A DNA stretch of 40,760 nt. Source: Chromera velia (lineage: Eukaryota; Sar; Chromeraceae). Made by a program: the position numbers and the translations under genes. Where the stretch lies: the NCBI GenBank assembly GCA_018398765.1, contig JAHBMJ010004317.1:36393-77152 (forward strand). Direction: 5' to 3'. The notes under the pieces are model-generated. The model saw only the letters and a list, made by a program, of their open reading frames with translations, was not told the DNA's origin and made no database searches. The stretch's first letter is position 1; each line of letters opens with the position of its first letter. Shown piece by piece: positions 33,790-40,760 of the stretch.

Positions 33790-33886
33790 AGATATCGAGG
33801 CCGATGGAGGTCTAGACGGAAAAGAGAACGGTCTTGACGAGGAGAGTGCCGAATCGATAGGGGCCAGCGACGACAAACATGAGTGA
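33790..33886 (+). CDS. Acidic C-terminal exon, unrecognised protein (copy B)
   Basis: After TTAGTTGCAG a frame of 32 codons (one base of phase offset, as in copy A) ends at TGA 33884-33886. It reads D-I-E-A-D-G-G-L-D-G-K-E-N-G-L-D-E-E-S-A and ends S-D-D-K-H-E. It matches the acidic character, position and splice phase of the exon at 2480-2588 although the residues differ, which favours conserved protein coding over chance. Upstream exons are unresolved. Confidence 0.4.
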
Positions 33887-33995
33887 GAGCAATCCGGATC
33901 TCGGTCAGCTTCTCTTCGCCTATCTGTAGAAACGCTTGTCCGTTCCTGCAACTCAAATACTGCGTTTGAAATGTGAGACCGTCACGACGAAATTC

Positions 33996-34039
33996 TTGGT
34001 GTGTGTGTGTGTGTGTCTGTCTGTCTGTCTGTCTGTCTG

Positions 34040-34074
<35 letters not shown>

Positions 34075-34150
34075 GAGAGCGCACCAAAAGAAGAAAGAAA
34101 GAAACAGAAGAGAATGAAGAAGGAGAAAAAGGAAAAGAAAAGACGATATA

Positions 34151-34182
<32 letters not shown>

Positions 34183-34250
34183 GTGTGTGTGTGTGTGTGT
34201 GTCTGTGTCTGTGTCTGTATCTGTGTCTGTGTGTGTCTGTCTGTGTGTAT

Positions 34251-34287
<37 letters not shown>

Positions 34288-34298
34288 TGTGTCTGTGT
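33996..34298. repeat. Compound TG / TCTG microsatellites with R2 unit
   Basis: TG and TCTG arrays (33996-34075), one R2 unit (34082-34160), then more TCTG and TG arrays to an undetermined base at 34299. Long frames on both strands are pure repeat translations. Confidence 0.85.
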
Positions 34299-34299
34299 N

Positions 34300-34356
34300 T
34301 CTGTGTGGGGGTGTGTTTTGTGTGGGTCTCTCCCTCTTTCTCTCTCTCTCTCTCTG

Positions 34357-34424
<68 letters not shown>

Positions 34425-34484
34425 TACTCTGTGTGGGGGTGTGTTTTGTGTGGGTCTCTCCCTCTTTCTCTCTCTCTCTCTCTG

Positions 34485-34552
<68 letters not shown>

Positions 34553-34612
34553 TACTCTGTGTGGGGGTGTGTTTTGTGTGGGTCTCTCCCTCTTTCTCTC
34601 TCTCTCTCTCTG

Positions 34613-34684
<72 letters not shown>
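34300..34684. repeat. 128-bp tandem repeat, three copies
   Basis: Units start at 34300, 34428 and 34556, each beginning TCTGTGTGGGGGTGTGTTTT, then GTGTGGGTCTCTCCCTCTTT, a CT array with fixed interruptions (TCTG, TCTTTC) and a TG array ending GTAC. The interruptions recur identically, so the whole 128-bp block was duplicated rather than each array expanding separately. The third unit has a longer TG end and lacks the GTAC. Confidence 0.9.
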
Positions 34685-34688
<4 letters not shown>

Positions 34689-34890
34689 GACGATGCCTTT
34701 TCCTCCTCCTCTGCGGCCGTGTATGTCGCTGCCTTCCTCTGCCTGTGACTTTGCTGCTTTCTTTTGGCCTCTCTTTCTCTGAGTATCCTCATTTGATCGC
34801 CTGTCTTTGCCCGTGGGATGCCGCGTATACTTCTGTATCTGTTTTATTGTTTTATTGTCTGCATGCATGCTGGTATGTATGTGTGATTAG

Positions 34891-35249
34891 AAGGTTTGAG
34901 GACGTTCGAGGGTCCACCGTGCCAGTGTGTCCATAAAGGAAGTGCAGGTACCCCGATTGTGTATCAGTATGCTGCTGCTTGCCACAGAAATTGTCTCAGA
35001 CTGATAGCTTGCACAAAACTTAATACTTCTGTCCCGCTTGCTCCTCCTCTTGCAGGTCCGGCCATTAGGGTAAACGATGAAAGGAAGTTGCAGAGTTATG
35101 AGACGCTGCGTATGACACATGGAGTGAACTCATCGTACGCCTGCGTGGAAAGAATCAAAGAACTCCTGTTGCTGAGTAACCTCGTGAGTGGCTCTTTCAG
35201 AAATCTCAGGCTTTCAGACCACGACACCTCTGGCTTGGACGCGCTATGA
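34891..35249 (+). CDS. Possible C-terminal exons of an unknown protein
   Basis: Candidate exons 34891-34947 and 35056-35249 (TGA) are bounded by GTGTGATTAG, GCAG|gtaccc and CTCCTCTTGCAG, and share a frame so that splicing keeps phase; the intervening 108 bases are also open. The second exon reads like protein (N-D-E-R-K-L-Q-S-Y-E-T-L-R-M-T-H-G-V-N, then V-E-R-I-K-E-L-L-L-L-S-N-L). CTC|gtgagt within it could be a donor to a further exon. No domain recognised; the 5' part would lie beyond the microsatellites. Confidence 0.3.
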
Positions 35250-36776
35250 CGGGCTGCTGTCTTTCTCTCCGTTCTTTCTGCATGCCTGCTTGGCTTCTAG
35301 TATATTTAGCTGTTTAAGAATTTGAGTAAACAACATGTATACATAGATATGTATATTAATTTACGTTTTAACATATGTCTCATTTTAATATTGGAGACCT
35401 TTGATGATTAAAATTTTAGATTATACAACGTATACTACTGTCACCGCCCACTGGCACTAAAGTACACTAAAGCTTATTTGGGCTACTAATTTTTGCTAAT
35501 CTTATACTTTCTCTAGGCCCCACACTCATACTATAAAAAGATAACAAAAATGTAGAGATTTTTTTTTTTTACTTTCTAAAAAATAATTATTTAATGCATC
35601 ATGATAACTTTAATTGCATATTAAACTGTTGTTCAAATGATGTTAAACAGTAACACTGTTATTAAAATATTGTAAGAATTTTATCTACGTATCCCAAATA
35701 CGGAGTAAAGAGTCACTCAGTGCATTACACTACATCAAAGAGTGAAAATGAAAAAGTGTTACGTATAGTTTTTAATTATTATGCATTCAGTTCAGAAATT
35801 GCATATATATAATGTTACATAAAAAAGGATATTTCCTTATATGCAAAAATATATGGAAATCATACGGAAATACATAGAAATTGGGTTAGAGTCAGACACT
35901 GACCACGATATTACACGATGTGAACAAATATGTACAGTGGCATATACTACTACGGCCAATGGGGGAGGAAAAGGGGGAGCTAGGCAGCATTCACAGCTAA
36001 GTTGAAGTTAGTAAATTCTATTAAAAGTCTAAAATCCAATTTCCTACAGTTTTTTATACTCCATTTTTAGTATAAGCTAGCGATTTCAGCACACGATGCA
36101 CGCCAACCCTTGTACGTATATTGAACTTGACTTAAAGTTTGTTCATAGCATCTGGTTTATGTGTCTTTCGTCTCCTCCTTCTATCCTGGTTACTGCTTTC
36201 GCTGCTAGCTCTCTCTCTCATACGACCTCATACTTGATGCTCCTCCGTCCGAATGCCTTCTTCGGCATTTGCTAAGTACTTCCTATCCCTCAGTCATGAC
36301 CAGCGCACTGCCTACTCCAGGGTCCGACCAGAATATCCGATATGATCCAGAGCTGGTGATCCCCCCCCCCCCTTTATCCGACACCATCGGATACGGGAAT
36401 TTTTTTGTGTCCCCTGCGTCTTCTTTTTTTGTGTGTCACTTCAAAGATCTTCAAAGCCCGCGGTCACGATACTACAGCTCCACACAAAAATTACCCACTC
36501 GCAGGTGCAGTACACATGGCCATGGATACTCGCAATATATCTCTCAATCGGCATCAATCAGCAGACGAGGAATGATTCGGTCCGAGGGGTGGCGTTTCCG
36601 AAGTAACAAAACTTCGATTCAGTCTCGAGCTTCGATCTAAGGCAATCTACGGTGAAAAAAGAGCGAGCAGAACGTTGCAATTGAACCGGCGAGAAACCCT
36701 TGGGAGAAAAACAGGCAGGAAGGCATTGAACTGTCCGTGTGCGTGGAGGACTCTTACAGAATTGTTGCACTCTCGT
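35250..36776. other. AT-rich intergenic region and PARG upstream sequence
   Basis: From about 35270 to 36130 the DNA is AT-rich with A/T runs and no coding potential, resembling the blocks at 3110-4170 and 12880-13800. From 36270 a plus frame (with ATG 36296) is open to 36640 (Pro/Ser-rich, crossing a C homopolymer at 36361-36372); it could be a PARG 5' leader or an N-terminal exon but has no recognisable domain. Confidence 0.5.
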
Positions 36777-38502
36777 ATGCCCCGAGACCGTCTACGTGCT
36801 TGCCCCATCAAAGTCCGGCGAGAACACACGGTTCCATTGCAAGAAAAGATCGAAATGGAAATTCCGCAGACGTTGATCGCCATTTTGACGGAGCTCTCTC
36901 AGAGAGCCGTCAAAGATTCAGTCACTTTGCAGAAAACCATTCTCAAGCTCGGCTACCTATCAGGCAACGTCTACCAACGAGACATGGAGGACGCAGATCC
37001 AAAGTGTCCAATGCAAGCTCTCAACATTTGTCTACGTCACCTGGAAGCGAAAGGCATTTCAACCTTGTCGGATTTTTTCTCAACGACCGTTCCACAAATG
37101 GCACAGGGGGCTCTGGCCCTTGCGCAGAACAAAATTCCACTCCAAAGGCTTCTGGCTCAGAAGCCGCACTGCGTGACTTTGAGCAAGAACGAAGTCTTTG
37201 CGGTTCTTTCTGCGGGGTTTCTCGGGGTGGTTCCTCCCTTTCCTCCTGACGAATGCGACAACTTCAACAGCTACAACTTCTTCAACATCACGGAAGATCA
37301 GGTCGCTCTTTGTGTTGGTACTCTTGCCTTTGCTTGATTGTGTCACTCTGGCCTGCTTGAAGTAAGGAAGGCGATTCACATGACCCAAACGCGCGGGGGG
37401 ACCAGAAACCAACACACAAATTGGGATGAGGTGGGGGGACAGATAAACAAAAAGAGAGATGTCCGTGTACGAATGAACGAAAAAGTTAACTCACCCTCCG
37501 AAAAAGTTAACTCACCGAGCTCTTTCACCCTCCATATCCCTTTTCTGGCCGTCCCTCTTTGTCCCTCCGTCTGCCTGCTTGCAGCCCGAGAAATGTTACT
37601 GCCTTCTCGCCTACTTCTGCTTGATGGCCGAGTTGCCCCTCGACGACCCGAAGAGGAAGGAGAAGGTGTCGTACAGCAGGGCAGTGCTCGCTGAGGGTGC
37701 GTAAGTTGGCAGCGAAGCCGTCAAAATGGGGGATGAAAAAAGGGAAGCGGCTGATCGGACAGTGAACATCGGTCTGCAAAGCGAAGAATGGCGGCTTACT
37801 GGATTCGTACTCTTCGATCAGTTGACACACAGAAAGAGGAGGGAACATCTTTGCGGAGAGAAGATTGTGTCGGAGACGGGGAGCAGAGGCACTCGATCGA
37901 TTGCGTGGAGTGCTGAGAGAAAGAAGTGGGGAGGGTAGCAAAGAAAAGAATAGAAAGTCGAGATTTTCGGAAACGGAGAAAGAAAGTGACAGCGAGAAAA
38001 GGGGCCGCAACTTCTGGTCCTATGCCGTTCCCTGCCTCCCTCTCTCCTCTGTTCTCTTCCCTCAAACCAATTTCCTGTGTCTGCCTCTTCGATTTCTCTG
38101 ACTGTCTGGCTGTCCCCCTTCCTTCTCTGACAGGAGAGGCGGATGGTTTGATTTGTGCGAGTTCACCCCTTTTGCCCTTCCATGTGGAGGGGAGAGGGTG
38201 CATCGAGGCTGTGGAGGACGCACTTCAGGTCAGCTGAGGAGGGAGAGAGAGAGAAGGAAAGAGAGGGGGGATATTTCTCAAGGAGAGGAGGAGCATCCTG
38301 GGAGAATGAAGGCGACAGTGAAGGGAACAAATCATGTGGTTCCGTGAGCGAGTGAGTTAATCAGACAGTGAGTGGAAGAAAAAGTCGATGAAAGAGTGAG
38401 GGAGTAGGTGAGAGGGCGAATGAACATGAATGAATGAGAGTGTGTGCGTGTGTGGGTGAGACAGAGAGGGTGAGTGAGTGAGTGTCAGTGTGAGTGTTAG
38501 GT

Positions 38503-38547
<45 letters not shown>

Positions 38548-40715
38548 GGGAGACGGTGAGAGAGTGAGACGAGGCAGATGGGGAAAAAGGCAGGCAGGTA
38601 GTTTGGCCTGCTTTTGTAGGTTGTGGAGATGCCGGTGATTATCGAATCAGGGCTGTCCACTTTTGTTCTGACTCAATCGGCGCTTTCGCCACTCGTCAAT
38701 CGATACATGCACTTACAGTACGCCCCTGTTGATTTCAGTGACGTTTCTTTTTCTATCTTCACTCCATGAATTAACGCAGGCTGACTTTGCCAACAAGTAC
38801 TTTGGAGGAGGGGCCCTCGGTTACGGGTGTGTGCAGGAAGAGATCCGTCTGGCTGTGTGTCCGGAGTTGTACGTGATGATGCTGCTCGCAGAGGTGATGG
38901 CAGACAACGAAGCCCTCCACATCTGCGGGGTAGAACAATTCGCTCACTACTCGGGTGGGGTCGAGGGAGGGGGAAAGGGGGTGGTTGTTTGGTAGAACAG
39001 CCTGTGTTCCTAAAGGGGACTGGGGAAAAGTGAGGGAGTGGTGCGTGCTCGCAGTTTTCTTTTTCTAGTGCTGCTTTTCGTTTGTTTTTAAATATGTTTC
39101 TGCACCGTCGTGATTGCATTCAACCTTGACTGACAAAATCTGCCCGTTCCTTCTTTCGTGAGTCTTCGCTTGAGCCTCCCTTGTCGCGCTGCCTGCAGGC
39201 TATGGGGACGGTTTCACTTTCGTGTGCAGAGCCCCGAGCCTCGTGCGACAGGAAGCACTCCCGCCCGGAGCCCCCACGTTCCATCGGTGTTACTTTGGCA
39301 GGGGACCTGTAACTCCTTCCGGCCACAGGGACGTGGAGGTGTTCGCCATCGATGCCCTCGAGTTCCCTGCGTACAGACAATACGATGAAGACCTGATCCT
39401 GCGTGAAGTGAGGAAGGCGATCATCGGATTTCGAGGTTGGTTTTCTTGCTTGTTTGTTTGTTTGTTTGTTTGCTTGCTCGCTTGCTTGCTTGGTTGTTTG
39501 TCTGTCTGTTTTTTTGAGGGTGGATGGGCCTGCTTACTTTTTTTTTTCTGTTTTTTGGCTCTCTGAGGGAGAGTGTGAATCGCCCCTTTTTGAGTTGCTT
39601 TTTCCTGGGATGTCCATTGCGCCACTGATTTCTCTTCTTCAGGAAGGAACGGAGGAGGTGTGGACCACTGCATAAAAGAAGTCGGATGATCCACTGAGAG
39701 AGAATTAAGCGGTTTGCATATTCACCTTGCGGTGTGAATGGTGCGATGCGGTTGACGCGATTGCTGGTCCCAAGATACCAATTCGGGCTTCCTCTGTGGA
39801 TATGTCTGTGCCTGCAGGAGGCCCTTTCACTGAACCTTCAAAACAAATCGCGACCGGAAATTGGTCAGGAGTTTGAGCACACGTGGTCTGGACCATTTGC
39901 GTTTCCTTTGTTGCGCAGTTTTTCCTCGAAAGTGCATAGCAAGAGACACTTGGCCTTTCTTTCGTCTCCTTTCTGAGAAAGTAATGGAGGAGTGTGGGAA
40001 GCTGCTCAGTCTGATGTTGGTTATGCGAGTCTACTCATTTCTGCGTCTTCGTGTGTTTCTGCGCGCGCGCGCGTGTGTGTGTGTGCCTGTGTGTCTGTCT
40101 GTGCTCAGCTCTAGTTCTGTGGATGCCCCTGCTCACGGTGTCTAGGTTATCGGTCGCAACCCTTTGCCATTTGTTTGTGATTTCTTTCCTTATGCTTTTT
40201 TCGTATGGGAAAAGGAGAAATAGATGAAAACTGAACCACACAGTCTCTTTGTCTTTCCATCTAACTGCTAGTCAGTCCTCGAGTGCATGCATGGTTGTTG
40301 ATCCACCTATCTGTCCGCTTGTCCGTTTGCCTGTCCAGGTTTGCGCGCACACACACACACACACACTTGTGCATACGTGTCGATGCGCGTTGTAGAAGAA
40401 ATGTGGAACTTTTTTTTTTTGCCGACCTGCAGGGGGTGTGGTGTCTTCGGTGGTGATCCTCAACTGAAGAGTTTGCTTCAGTGGGTGGCGGCTTCTGCAG
40501 TGGGCAAATCGTCTGTCTACTTTACGTTTGGGAATGCGAAGGTGGAGGTTCTCGGTCAGGTGGTTGCAGAGATTCAGGGCAGAGGGTTCGACTGCGGGCG
40601 TTTGTACGCTTTGCTGAAGGAGGCGGGGGCGAGTGTGAAGCTGCAGAGATACGAGACGATCTTCGAGGCCATCATGGACATGCTCAACCGACTCCCCCAG
40701 TATGTGGAACATTAG
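36777..40715 (+). CDS. PARG: Poly(ADP-ribose) glycohydrolase (PARG)
   Basis: Seven exons: 36777-37301, 37585-37696, 38134-38228, 38780-38954, 39199-39435, 39818-39863 and 40433-40715 (TAG). All join in phase, giving about 490 residues. PARG cleaves ribose-ribose bonds of poly(ADP-ribose), releasing ADP-ribose. Diagnostic parts: helical region with V-T-L-S-K-N-E-V-F-A-V-L-S-A-G-F-L (exon 1); E-K-C-Y-C-L-L-A-Y-F (exon 2); A-D-F-A-N-K-Y-F-G-G-G-A-L-G, then G-C-V-Q-E-E-I-R with the catalytic Glu pair (exon 4); G-V-E-Q-F and V-F-A-I-D-A-L-E-F; and A-T-G-N-W-G-C-G-V-F-G-G-D split across exons 6 and 7 (TG|G codes the Trp). It covers essentially the catalytic region, much shorter than vertebrate PARG, whose long N-terminus is missing here. 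The start is the first plausible ATG; the frame is open upstream, so a longer N-terminus is possible. Localisation unknown. Confidence 0.9.
38497..38546. repeat. (TG)n followed by a 30-base G run in PARG intron 3
   Basis: A TG array runs straight into about thirty consecutive G (38517-38546), then GA-rich DNA. On the coding strand this makes an intron RNA with strong quadruplex potential. The length may be inexact because homopolymers sequence poorly. Confidence 0.85.
39437..39510. repeat. TTGT/TTGC tetranucleotide array at the start of PARG intron 5
   Basis: Starting at the donor GTTGGT after exon five, TTGT units pass into TTGC, TCGC and TGTC units. It is another tetranucleotide array placed directly at a 5' splice site. 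Confidence 0.75.
40066..40100. repeat. GC/GT alternating purine-pyrimidine run in PARG intron 6
   Basis: A GCGCGCGCGCGTGTGTGTGT run of the type that can adopt Z-DNA, with a CA tract (40347-40366) nearer the acceptor. Confidence 0.7.
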
Positions 40716-40760
40716 AAGAGCTAGGGAAACAGGTGCAGAGGGAGAGAGAGACAGGGGGGG

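Larger units (their letters stand above)
31897..33886 (+). repeat. Segmental duplication, copy B (partner at 820-2588)
   Basis: Collinear with copy A. This copy has an exon-like stretch at 33252-33405, after TCCGTACTGCAG, which stays open where copy A has a stop, and a further stretch after CAAGCAGATACAG (33445) that could read H-H-L-S-P-E-E-L-L-L-L-S-A-D-R-G. It may therefore be the more intact copy of a small gene, but I could not build a full in-phase model. Confidence 0.65.

Noticed and set aside
33780..34868. Very long open frames on both strands (Thr/His/Arg/Glu-rich on minus, Val/Cys/Ser/Leu-rich on plus)
   Set aside because: They are translations of TG, CT and TCTG arrays, which lack stop codons in some frames; there is no domain or splice context.
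39643..39690. Extra PARG exon after CTTCTTCAG (R-N-G-G-G-V-D-H-C)
   Set aside because: Direct joining of 39435 to 39818 keeps phase and gives the expected spacing before A-T-G-N-W-G-C-G; including this piece breaks the downstream phase or hits a stop.
1..40760. tRNA, rRNA, CRISPR array, bacterial operon or complete transposase/reverse transcriptase gene
   Set aside because: No cloverleaf, rRNA core, regularly spaced repeat-spacer pattern or transposase/RT motif was seen on either strand by eye; a covariance-model scan would settle small RNAs.

Overview
This is nuclear DNA from a eukaryote. The genes are split by many introns of roughly 100-1,000 bases with GT..AG borders, intergenic DNA is long, and microsatellites are everywhere (TCTG, TTTC, CT, CA, GA, GAAT). 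Composition, intron density and gene content (PARG, R-S-E ADP-ribosyltransferase, CAP protein, non-canonical Nramp) suit a free-living alveolate alga; a chromerid such as Chromera velia is my best guess, from style rather than a marker gene. I see no tRNA, rRNA, CRISPR array or bacterial-type operon.

Layout. 1-2.6 kb holds copy A of a duplicated segment ending in an acidic C-terminal exon. 4.2-7.8 kb (minus) is a seven-exon coiled-coil gene, divergently paired with a two-exon multi-pass membrane protein at 8.5-10.7 kb (plus). 10.7-16.7 kb is repeat-rich and has no convincing gene. 16.7-21.0 kb (minus) carries a secreted CAP/SCP-domain protein whose eight exons all join in phase; it bears two copies of a Pro/Thr/Ser linker plus a large domain I cannot name. 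22.6-25.8 kb (plus) is a complete three-exon Nramp-family transporter with a fold-back element in an intron. 25.8-28.2 kb holds a large fold-back repeat. 28.2-29.7 kb (plus) is a three-exon ADP-ribosyltransferase. 30-35 kb is microsatellite-rich with fragments of charged proteins, copy B of the duplicated segment and a 128-bp tandem repeat. 36.8-40.7 kb (plus) is a seven-exon poly(ADP-ribose) glycohydrolase.

How the genes relate. They look like independent transcription units. The clearest thematic link is an ADP-ribose writer (28.2 kb) and a poly(ADP-ribose) eraser (36.8 kb) on the same strand about 7 kb apart; a shared pathway is only inference. The most unusual features are the duplicated extracellular domain of the CAP protein, tetranucleotide microsatellites that supply its 5' splice sites, the paired duplicated segments about 31 kb apart, and two different fold-back elements. 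Exon models were built by hand from reading frame, splice phase and GT/AG signals, so exact borders need transcript evidence.
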